Under the pieces are notes generated by a model that worked only from the letters and a program-made list of their open reading frames with translations, had not been told where the DNA came from and did no database searches. A DNA stretch of 37,500 nucleotides, taken from the NCBI RefSeq assembly GCF_900314615.1, contig NZ_OMWA01000024.1:1-37500 (forward strand), read 5' to 3'. The stretch is from an uncultured Methanobrevibacter sp. GTDB taxonomy: Archaea > Methanobacteriota > Methanobacteria > Methanobacteriales > Methanobacteriaceae. Below, piece after piece: positions 31,710-37,500 of this stretch. Numbering within the stretch: the first letter of the stretch is position 1; each line of letters opens with the position of its first letter. A program made the position numbers and the translations under genes.

Positions 31710-32426
31710 ATGGCTGAGAACAAAAATATTAGTGAAAACATTGAAGAATATTTAGAAGTTCTCTATCGTAATGGAAGTAACGGAGAACAGGTTTCTACTA
31801 CAACATTATCTAAAGATCTCGGTATTGCACCGGGTAGTGTTACTCAAATGCTTAAAAAACTTGAAGATTTGGGTTATATCAAATACACTCCTTATAAAGG
31901 TGCTGTTTTAACTCATGAAGGAATGAAAATAGCTCAAAAAATTACAAGAAAACACAGAATTTTAGAAAAATTCCTATTGGATGTTTTAAAAGTCAAAGAA
32001 GAAAATGTCCATGAACAGGCTTGTGAAATGGAACACACTTTATCTGATGAAGCTGAAAGGGCTTTATGTACCATGTTGCGTCATCCTGATTTATGTCCTG
32101 ATAATCATATAATTCCAGCTTGTAATTTTGATTTTGGAAGTTGTCAGGAATGTTTTTCACAAAAAGACTTTGATCAGATTATGAACAGGAAATTTAATCT
32201 GTTGTCTGTTTCAGAGTTAACTTCCAGTACTGAAGGAACAGTCTCTTTTATTCGTGGCAGTTCCGAACTTTTGGATGAAATTACAGATTTGAACATTAAA
32301 GTCGGTTCACATCTGACATATGAATACAACGATAATCGTATCGGTAACTATTATCTGGTTACAATTGACGATGAAGAGTTAAATATTTCATTAGAAATGG
32401 CTAATAATATTTTTATTAGAATTTAA
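31710..32426 (+). CDS. DtxR/MntR-family metal-dependent transcription regulator
   Basis: This 238-residue regulator has an N-terminal winged helix (about 5-65; Gly-Ser-Val-Thr-Gln-Met-Leu-Lys-Lys-Leu is the recognition helix). A metal-binding dimerisation domain (about 66-140) has His, Cys and Glu ligand candidates (Glu-Gln-Ala-Cys-Glu-Met-Glu-His, then Leu-Arg-His-Pro). A C-terminal SH3-like FeoA-type domain runs from about 165. An extra Cys pair (Cys-Gln-Glu-Cys) lies between. The class senses Fe2+ or Mn2+ and represses uptake genes. The start is ATG 31710 after AAGGTGG; an in-frame TTG at 31695 would sit before that site. It probably controls itself through the dyad upstream. Confidence 0.9.
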   Translation: MAENKNISENIEEYLEVLYRNGSNGEQVSTTTLSKDLGIAPGSVTQMLKKLEDLGYIKYTPYKGAVLTHEGMKIAQKITRKHRILEKFLLDVLKVKEENVHEQACEMEHTLSDEAERALCTMLRHPDLCPDNHIIPACNFDFGSCQECFSQKDFDQIMNRKFNLLSVSELTSSTEGTVSFIRGSSELLDEITDLNIKVGSHLTYEYNDNRIGNYYLVTIDDEELNISLEMANNIFIRI

Positions 32427-32518
32427 CTTTTATTTTTCTTTTTTTACAAATATTTATATAATATTTATTTCAAACTTAATAGCATTAAATATAATTTATT
32501 TCTTTTTGTGGTGTTTTA

Positions 32519-33034
32519 ATGCGTGGAAATTTATCAGATGAAATTGTTTCGATTAAAATTGAAGAAGGTAGTAAAAGGCCAATTGCTTTACATGAAAAAA
32601 GTAAGTTCGGTAAAATTGAAGCTGATTGCCTTCATCTTTCATTAATTGAAGCATGTTATCTGTTGGAAAAAGGACGTTTAAACATCTATGAGGATGATAT
32701 TGAATGCAGTGTCGGCTATTTAATTGATCTTTTAAAGGAACAAAACAACTATGCCAAATATATTGTGTATAGGGATTTAAAAGACCGTGGATATGTAATT
32801 AAAACAGGATTTAAATATGGTTCCGAATTCAGATTATATGACAGAGGCAGGTCTCCGGGTCAGGGTCACTCAGATTTTTTAGTTAAAATCATTCATGAAA
32901 ATTACAATATTGACTCTTTGGACTTTGCAAGCTATGTCAGGGTATCTCACGGAGTAAACAAAAAACTTCTTTTAGCTATAGTCGATGATGATTTTGATAT
33001 TACATACTATAATATTGAATGGACAAGACCTTAA
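32519..33034 (+). CDS. endA: tRNA-splicing endonuclease
   Basis: This 171-residue enzyme cuts introns from archaeal pre-tRNA at bulge-helix-bulge motifs. The catalytic triad is complete and correctly spaced: Tyr107 (Phe-Arg-Leu-Tyr-Asp), His117 (Gly-His-Ser-Asp) and Lys148 (Val-Asn-Lys-Lys). This matches the 10- and 31-residue intervals of the Methanocaldococcus enzyme. The length fits the homotetramer class. It has its own TATA-like sequence (ATTTATATAA about 32450) and a GGTG ribosome-binding site. No intron-containing tRNA is seen in the window. Confidence 0.95.
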   Translation: MRGNLSDEIVSIKIEEGSKRPIALHEKSKFGKIEADCLHLSLIEACYLLEKGRLNIYEDDIECSVGYLIDLLKEQNNYAKYIVYRDLKDRGYVIKTGFKYGSEFRLYDRGRSPGQGHSDFLVKIIHENYNIDSLDFASYVRVSHGVNKKLLLAIVDDDFDITYYNIEWTRP

Positions 33035-33132
33035 TTTAAATTAAAGGAATGTGTTATATTTTTTATAATTTTATATTTTATTAGTATAATTATTGAGTGT
33101 ATATTTGATTTAAGAGATGTGTTGGTGATAAT

Positions 33133-34230
33133 GTGGAAAATTTAATCGACCCATGGGCATCATTTAGCTTGGATTATGATAAGTTGGTCAATAAGTTTGG
33201 TATTGGTAAAGTTTCAGACATTATTGATGATATAGAAAATCCTCCTAGATTGATGAAAAGAGGAGTAATTTTTGGTCACAGAGAATTTAATGAAATTGCA
33301 AAATTAATTAACAAGAATGAAGATTTTGCAGTTGTAACCGGTATGATGCCAAGTGGACAAATGCATATCGGTCATAAAATGGTTGTTGATCAATTGAAAT
33401 GGTATCAGCAGAAAGGAGCAATGCTTTCATTACCTATTGCGGATCTGGAATCATATGCTGCACGAGGAATGAGTTTTGAAAAAGGTCGCCAGATTGCAGT
33501 TGAGGAATATTTAACCAACTGGATTGCATTAGGTCTTGACCTTGAAAAGGACAATGTCAATGTCTATCTTCAGTCTCAAAACAAGCTCCTGCAGGATTTA
33601 GCTTTTAAAGCTTCAAGCAAAACTAATTTTAGTCAGTTAAAAGCCATCTACGGATTTACTCCATCTACAAACATTGCACATATTCAGGCACCTCTTGTTC
33701 AGGTTGCAGACATTTTGCTTCCGCAAATTGAAGAATTCGGAGGCCCGAAAAAAGTAGTAGTGCCTGTAGGTATTGACCAGGACCCTCACATCAGACTGAC
33801 AAGGGATATTGCTCAAAAGCTTCATGAAGATTTAGGATTTTTAACACCAGCATCTACTTATCACAGATTCCTGACTGGTCTGACAGGAGATAAGATGAGC
33901 AGTTCAAAACCGAATACTGCAATTTATCTTAATGAAGATACTAAAACTGTTGTCAAAAAAGTAAAATCCGCAAAAACAGGCGGAAGAGAAAGCTTAAAAG
34001 AACAGCAGGAATTAGGTGGAGAAGTAGATAAATGTGTAATCTATGAAATGTTGCTCTATCATCTGATTGATGATGATGAGGAACTTAAAAAAATCAGGAC
34101 TGACTGCTTAAACGGTACTCTGCGCTGCGGAGACTGTAAAGTCAGAACTGCTGAGCTGATGGCTGAGTTTTTCGATGAATTGCATGAAAAACAACTTGAA
34201 GCTCGTGAAATTGCTAAAACATTGATATAA
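33133..34230 (+). CDS. trpS: Tryptophan-tRNA ligase
   Basis: This 365-residue class I aminoacyl-tRNA synthetase charges tRNA-Trp. The class signatures are His-Ile-Gly-His (78-81) and Lys-Met-Ser-Ser-Ser (254-258, the KMSKS loop). The start is GTG 33133, giving the expected Met-Glu-Asn-Leu-Ile-Asp-Pro-Trp. The overlapping ATG at 33131 is out of frame. GGTGAT at 33124-33129 is a close ribosome-binding site. The last base of its stop is the first base of the SpoIIM-like gene (TAATG), so translation is coupled. Confidence 0.96.
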   Translation: MENLIDPWASFSLDYDKLVNKFGIGKVSDIIDDIENPPRLMKRGVIFGHREFNEIAKLINKNEDFAVVTGMMPSGQMHIGHKMVVDQLKWYQQKGAMLSLPIADLESYAARGMSFEKGRQIAVEEYLTNWIALGLDLEKDNVNVYLQSQNKLLQDLAFKASSKTNFSQLKAIYGFTPSTNIAHIQAPLVQVADILLPQIEEFGGPKKVVVPVGIDQDPHIRLTRDIAQKLHEDLGFLTPASTYHRFLTGLTGDKMSSSKPNTAIYLNEDTKTVVKKVKSAKTGGRESLKEQQELGGEVDKCVIYEMLLYHLIDDDEELKKIRTDCLNGTLRCGDCKVRTAELMAEFFDELHEKQLEAREIAKTLI

Positions 34231-34844
34231 TGATTGGCGAAATCAAATCGGCTTTCCGTGAAAACAGGTTGGCTATCGCCCTGTCGGTAGCTATACTTTT
34301 AATTTCTCTGGTTTTGGGTTATGTTTTGGAACCATTTCTTCACAGCTTTTTAAATCCTGTTGTTGAGGATTTAACCCAGAAAGTCCAGTCAGGTGTTATA
34401 ACATTAACATTTCAGGATATCTTTCTAAACAATATCCGAATTGTAATCCAGATGTTTATTTATGGAATGGCATTCTGCTTTTCAGTAGTTGTCCTGGCAT
34501 TCAACGGATTTTTTGTAGGCTATTATGTTGCAACTTCAGCGGATCTGGTAAAAACATCCCTTCTCATTATTCCTCATGGGATTTTTGAGTTTTCTTCATG
34601 CATATTGGCCTGTGCAAGCGGTTTGATTTTATTTAATTTTATTTGCAAATTTTTAAAGACCCTATGGAGACAGCAGGATAATTCTGTTAAAATAAGACTT
34701 GCCAATTCTTTCAATGCAAGTTCTAGCAAATTAAAGCATGCAATAATAATTTTTGCAATTGCTTCAATTCTAATGGCAATCGCAGGGTTTGTTGAGGTCT
34801 ATCTGACTATTCCAATTGCCGAATTTATAATTAAACTTTTATAA
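34230..34844 (+). CDS. SpoIIM/DUF95-like integral membrane protein
   Basis: This 204-residue protein has about five membrane helices and the Asn-Asn-Ile-Arg, Phe-Asn-Gly and Ile-Pro-His-Gly-Ile-Phe-Glu motifs of the stage II sporulation protein M family. That family is broad and is not limited to sporulation. The start codon ATG overlaps the trpS stop by 1 bp. The role in archaea is unknown; membrane remodelling or transport has been proposed for relatives. It lies 31 bp before thrC. Confidence 0.85.
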   Translation: MIGEIKSAFRENRLAIALSVAILLISLVLGYVLEPFLHSFLNPVVEDLTQKVQSGVITLTFQDIFLNNIRIVIQMFIYGMAFCFSVVVLAFNGFFVGYYVATSADLVKTSLLIIPHGIFEFSSCILACASGLILFNFICKFLKTLWRQQDNSVKIRLANSFNASSSKLKHAIIIFAIASILMAIAGFVEVYLTIPIAEFIIKLL

Positions 34845-34875
34845 TATTATTTAAAAAAATAATTAATGTGATTTT

Positions 34876-36072
34876 ATGATAAGATGTGTTTCATGTGGAC
34901 AAGAATATGATGACGATGAAGTAATCTACACCTGTGAAAAGTGTGGATCTGTACTTGAACTCGTTAATGAAATTGATGTTTCTAAAGATGTTTTTGACGG
35001 TAGAAAAGATAATTTATGGAAATTTAAAGAATGCATTCCAGTAGATGAAAGTAAAATCGTTTCCCTTGATGAAGGTGGAACTCCATTCTGCAAATGTGAT
35101 AAATTAGGAGAAGAGCTTGGAGTAAATTTATATGTTAAAGTTGAAGGTTCAAATCCTACTGGAAGTTTCAAAGACAGGGGAATGACTGTTGGAATGACCA
35201 AAGCGATGGAATTGGGAGTTCACACTGTTGGTTGTGCTTCAACCGGTAACACTTCAGCATCCCTTTCAGCATATGCTGCACGTGCAGGATTAAGATGCAT
35301 TGTATTTTTACCTTCAGGTAAAGTTGCTTTAGGTAAACTTGCTCAGGCAATGTTCCATGGTGCGGAAGTAATGTCCATTAACGGTAACTTTGATGAAGCT
35401 TTAGAAGCAATGACTGCACTTGCTTTAGAAAAACATCTTTATTTATTAAATTCTATTAATCCATACAGATTGGAAGGACAAAAAACAATCGGATATGAAA
35501 TTGTTCGTGATTTAGGATGGCAAGCTCCAGACAGAATAATTTTGCCTGTAGGTAATGCAGGAAATATTTCAGCTATCTGGAAAGGTGTTAAAGAATTCTA
35601 TGATGCAGGATTTATTAAAGACTTGCCTATGATGACTGGTATTCAGGCTGCAGGCGCATGCCCTGTAACTAATGCATTTAAAAAAGGAGATAAAAGAGTA
35701 GTTCCTGTAGAAAATCCTGAAACAATTGCAACTGCTATCCGTATCGGTGCTCCTGTAAGTGACATTAAAGCATTAAATGCAATTTATGATTCAAACGGTT
35801 ATTCAGAAACAGTAACCGATGAGGAAATACTCGACGCTCAGAAGTTACTTGCAAGAACTGAAGGTATTGGTGTCGAACCTGCTTCAGCAGCTTCCATTGC
35901 AGGTCTTAAAAAACTTGTAGATGAAGGCGTTGTAGATAAAGGTGAAACAATAACATGTGTCGTTACCGGACACCTTCTTAAAGATCCTAATACTGCAATT
36001 GATGCCTGTACCCAACCTACTCAGGTTGATGCTGACATCGATACATTAAGAAAAATTCTGATGAACAAGTAA
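34876..36072 (+). CDS. thrC: Threonine synthase
   Basis: This 398-residue PLP enzyme converts O-phosphohomoserine to threonine. An N-terminal zinc ribbon (Cys 4, 7, 18, 21 region) is typical of archaeal ThrC. The PLP lysine is Lys99 in Gly-Ser-Phe-Lys-Asp-Arg-Gly. Further marks are Ala-Ser-Thr-Gly-Asn-Thr-Ser-Ala-Ser and Val-Gly-Asn-Ala-Gly-Asn (phosphate/PLP loops). ATG 34876 follows GTGAT. It is the third gene of a likely trpS-spoIIM-thrC transcript. Confidence 0.96.
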   Translation: MIRCVSCGQEYDDDEVIYTCEKCGSVLELVNEIDVSKDVFDGRKDNLWKFKECIPVDESKIVSLDEGGTPFCKCDKLGEELGVNLYVKVEGSNPTGSFKDRGMTVGMTKAMELGVHTVGCASTGNTSASLSAYAARAGLRCIVFLPSGKVALGKLAQAMFHGAEVMSINGNFDEALEAMTALALEKHLYLLNSINPYRLEGQKTIGYEIVRDLGWQAPDRIILPVGNAGNISAIWKGVKEFYDAGFIKDLPMMTGIQAAGACPVTNAFKKGDKRVVPVENPETIATAIRIGAPVSDIKALNAIYDSNGYSETVTDEEILDAQKLLARTEGIGVEPASAASIAGLKKLVDEGVVDKGETITCVVTGHLLKDPNTAIDACTQPTQVDADIDTLRKILMNK

Positions 36073-36233
36073 GTTCACTCTTATTTTTCTTATTTTCTAT
36101 TTTTTTAAGGTTATATTTTCTTTTTAATTTCTATTATTTCGAACTAAATTTGTACTTTTTTTGATTAAAGTATTGTATGAAAAACATTTTTAAAGATAAT
36201 ACTAAAAATTTTTAGGTTATAACAGTTTACTTT

Positions 36234-36265
36234 ATAGTGTTGAAATTTTTAAAAATCAACACTAT
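36234..36265. promoter_or_regulatory. 10-bp perfect dyad upstream of the histone promoter
   Basis: ATAGTGTTGA (36234-36243) and TCAACACTAT (36256-36265) are exact reverse complements around a 12-bp AT spacer. The site ends 13 bp before the histone TATA box (36279-36287), where activators sit. A second palindrome, CTAAAAATTTTTAG, is at 36202-36215. Neither has a T-tract like a terminator of thrC. Confidence 0.5.
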
Positions 36266-36332
36266 TAAACCAATATATTTATATATAAGCAAATTTAGAT
36301 TAATTATTAACAAATTAATGAGGTGAATATAA

Positions 36333-36533
36333 ATGAGTGAATTACCAATTGCTCCTGTAGGAAGAATCTTAAAAAATGCTGGTGCACAAAGAGTAAGTGA
36401 TGACGCAAAAGTTGCATTAACCGAAGCTATCGAAGATTACGGTAATGAAATCGCTGCTAAAGCTGTAGGCTTTGCTCGTCACGCTGGTAGAAAAACTGTA
36501 AAAGCTGAAGATGTAAAATTAGCAATCAAATAG
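36333..36533 (+). CDS. Archaeal histone
   Basis: This 66-residue histone-fold DNA-wrapping protein is like HMfA/HMtA. It is the minimal three-helix fold: Glu-Leu-Pro-Ile-Ala-Pro-Val-Gly-Arg-Ile near the start, and Gly-Arg-Lys-Thr-Val-Lys-Ala-Glu-Asp-Val-Lys-Leu-Ala at the end. The TATA box TTATATATA is at 36279-36287, and the ribosome-binding site GAGGTGA (36320-36326) is strong. It has regular codon use, as expected for an abundant protein. It ends in a clear terminator. Confidence 0.97.
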   Translation: MSELPIAPVGRILKNAGAQRVSDDAKVALTEAIEDYGNEIAAKAVGFARHAGRKTVKAEDVKLAIK

Positions 36534-36551
36534 ATCTGTTGATTTAGCATG

Positions 36552-36590
36552 GATAGTAATCTAATTACTATCTCTTTTACACTTTTTATT
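36552..36590 (+). terminator. Terminator of the histone gene
   Basis: GATAGTAAT (36552-36560) and ATTACTATC (36564-36572) form a perfect 9-bp stem with a CTA loop, followed by T-rich sequence. Confidence 0.75.
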
Positions 36591-36644
36591 TATTTTCTAT
36601 TTTTTCATTAAATTTTTACTAATTATGGCTTATTTTTACAAACA

Positions 36645-36652
36645 TTTATATA
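36645..36652 (+). promoter_or_regulatory. TATA box of a candidate small RNA
   Basis: TTTATATA (36645-36652) has no protein gene within 340 bp downstream. A start about 25 bp on falls at about 36673-36677, exactly where structured RNA begins. Confidence 0.5.
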
Positions 36653-36673
36653 CTAGGCAAACATAATTAATAA

Positions 36674-36790
36674 TGTCTAGTTCTCTAGAATTATTTCATT
36701 AATTACTAAATTTTTATTTTTAGTTTTGCTAAAAATTATATGAAATTCAGAAGTATTTGTATTGAAAGTCTAATCCCCCTTTTTTTTTAT
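36674..36790 (+). ncRNA. Candidate structured small RNA between histone and L7Ae genes
   Basis: The predicted transcript is about 115 nt. It opens with a short hairpin, TCTAG/CTAGA (36676-36680, 36685-36689). A two-part stem follows: outer ATTTCAT/ATGAAAT (36693-36699, 36740-36746) enclosing inner ATTTTTAG/CTAAAAAT (36716-36723, 36729-36736). It ends in CCCCC and a run of T (36774-36788), which would terminate transcription. No box C/D or H/ACA motif is obvious. The only open frame is nine codons from 36673, too short to support. The gene and function are unproven. Confidence 0.45.
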
Positions 36791-36908
36791 TATGGGATTA
36801 TATTTAGTGATATATGAATTATTCAAGAATTAGTATTATTAAAAACTATATTAAATTATTCATTTATTGAATAGTTTGAGTAATTTCTATAGTTAAAAAA
36901 TAATATAA

Positions 36909-36998
36909 CTATATATAATTACATTATATTATGATTCAAAAGGAATTATAATATCTGCCGATGGATGGCATAGCCAGATGAAAAAGGAGGTATATTTT
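36909..36998 (+). promoter_or_regulatory. Promoter and structured leader of the L7Ae operon
   Basis: CTATATATAA (36909-36918) is a probable TATA box; the leader would be about 55-60 nt. At 36964-36978 the RNA folds as GA-UGGC-AUA-GCCA-GA: a four-pair stem flanked on both strands by GA, the tandem sheared-pair arrangement of a kink-turn. AUG (36961-36963) would be the three-base bulge. The closing stem is weak. AGGAGGT (36985-36991), the ribosome-binding site, follows directly. Confidence 0.5.
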
Positions 36999-37367
36999 AT
37001 GGCAAACATTTATGTAAAATTTGACACACCTGAAGAATTAGCTAAACAAGCTGAAGAAGCATTAGAAACCGCACAAGCTACCGGTAAAGTAGCAAAAGGT
37101 ACTAACGAAGTAACCAAATTCATCGAAAGAGGAGACGCAGCATTAGTTGTTATCGCAGAAGACGTTGATCCTGCTGAAATCGTTGCACACATTCCTGTAT
37201 TAGCTGATGAAAAAGAAATTCCTTACGTATACTTACCTACCAAAGAACAAGTTGGTGGAGCTGCTGGATTAACTGTTGGTACTGCATCTGCATGTATTGT
37301 TGATGCTGGTGATGCTGAAGCTGCTGTTGCTGAAATCGTAGAAAAAGTTGCTGAATTAAAAGAATAA
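36999..37367 (+). CDS. rpl7ae: Ribosomal protein L7Ae
   Basis: This 123-residue kink-turn RNA-binding protein is part of the large ribosomal subunit, box C/D and H/ACA RNPs and archaeal RNase P. The family RNA-binding loop appears as Lys-Gly-Thr-Asn-Glu-Val-Thr-Lys (about 38-45). The late hydrophobic loop Gly-Leu-Thr-Val-Gly-Thr-Ala-Ser is present. The start is ATG 36999 with AGGAGGT at 36985-36991; an in-frame ATG at 36978 lies upstream of that site and is not favoured. It is followed by the S28e gene. Its own leader may carry its binding site. Confidence 0.97.
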   Translation: MANIYVKFDTPEELAKQAEEALETAQATGKVAKGTNEVTKFIERGDAALVVIAEDVDPAEIVAHIPVLADEKEIPYVYLPTKEQVGGAAGLTVGTASACIVDAGDAEAAVAEIVEKVAELKE

Positions 37368-37401
37368 ATAAATTCTTTTAAGGGATTTTTACGGTGATAA
37401 A

Positions 37402-37500
37402 ATGGAAGAAGGAACTCCTGCTGAAGTCATTGAAGTTTTAAAAAGAACTGGTATGACTGGTGAGGTAATGCAAATTAAATGCAGAATCCTCGATGGTAGA
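37402..37500 (+). CDS. rps28e: Ribosomal protein S28e (partial, runs off the window)
   Basis: The first 33 residues are present. They read like the small-subunit protein S28e: Thr-Pro-Ala-Glu-Val-Ile-Glu-Val-Leu, then Arg-Thr-Gly-Met-Thr-Gly-Glu-Val, then Cys-Arg-Ile-Leu-Asp-Gly-Arg. GGTGAT precedes the ATG, and the gap to rpl7ae is 34 bp, so the two are probably one operon. The 3' end lies outside the window. Confidence 0.92.
   Translation, partial: MEEGTPAEVIEVLKRTGMTGEVMQIKCRILDGR

Noticed and set aside
36673..36702. Nine-codon frame from ATG 36673
   Set aside because: Too short to support, with no ribosome-binding site. The overlap with the hairpins is better explained by RNA structure.
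36771..36800. TAATCCC/GGGATTA hairpin
   Set aside because: The 16-base loop contains the T-run, so it is unlikely to act as a normal hairpin. The C5-T9 run is used instead as a possible RNA end.
1..37500. CRISPR arrays, tRNA or rRNA genes, prophage
   Set aside because: No regularly spaced direct repeats, no cloverleaf or rRNA sequence, and no phage structural genes were seen. The endoisopeptidase-like domain is part of a host-type secreted protein.

Overview
The window is an AT-rich archaeal chromosome segment. Archaeal proteasome, exosome, RNase P, thermosome, histone, SBDS and L7Ae genes fix the domain. A secreted protein with pseudomurein-binding repeats, a cobamide (CbiT) gene and an ammonium-transporter promoter with an NrpR-type operator point to a pseudomurein-walled methanogen, order Methanobacteriales. 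The base composition, small AT-rich intergenic regions and very long 'adhesin-like' secreted protein fit Methanobrevibacter best. This is inference from the sequence; I could not run a search.

Layout. 1-267 holds a probable decayed IS200/IS605 tnpB end. 480-5156 is a four-gene operon: a membrane-anchored coiled-coil protein, a zinc-finger/S1/OB/DHH phosphoesterase, a seven-zinc-ribbon array protein, and a zinc-ribbon HExxH metalloprotease-like protein. It converges on a small winged-helix regulator (5153-5458, minus) that has a perfect dyad in its promoter. 5629-6261 is a zinc-ribbon membrane protein. 6334-11631 is the conserved archaeal RNase P-proteasome-SBDS-exosome cluster (rnp3, rnp2, psmA, SBDS, rrp4, rrp41, rrp42), which here stops abruptly at rrp42. 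11628-15691 is a minus-strand six-gene operon: small membrane protein, HD hydrolase, ubiX, cbiT, two-helix membrane protein, mobA-like.

15907-17534 is the amt-glnK nitrogen operon under an NrpR-type operator. 17888-19174 (minus) holds aroD and an S24/S26 peptidase. 19315-22321 is an operon of a conserved unknown, a SucD homologue, HMG-CoA reductase (archaeal lipid synthesis) and a 66-residue protein, closed by a clear terminator. 22475-24330 holds small unknowns, a 51-residue zinc ribbon followed by a terminator, and a DUF116 protein. A TPR protein (minus) is divergent from a thermosome gene (25488-27137).

The most striking gene is 27550-31563, a 1337-residue secreted protein that joins five Ig-like repeats, a predicted glycoside-hydrolase barrel, four pseudomurein-binding repeats and a C-terminal transglutaminase-like Cys-His-Asp domain resembling phage pseudomurein endoisopeptidases. 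It looks like a wall-cutting enzyme with both a glycan-cleaving and a peptide-cleaving module. Downstream come a DtxR-family metal regulator with a possible own operator, tRNA-splicing endonuclease, trpS, a SpoIIM-like membrane protein, threonine synthase, a histone, a candidate structured small RNA (about 36675-36790), and the L7Ae-S28e ribosomal operon. The L7Ae leader has a possible kink-turn next to its ribosome-binding site.
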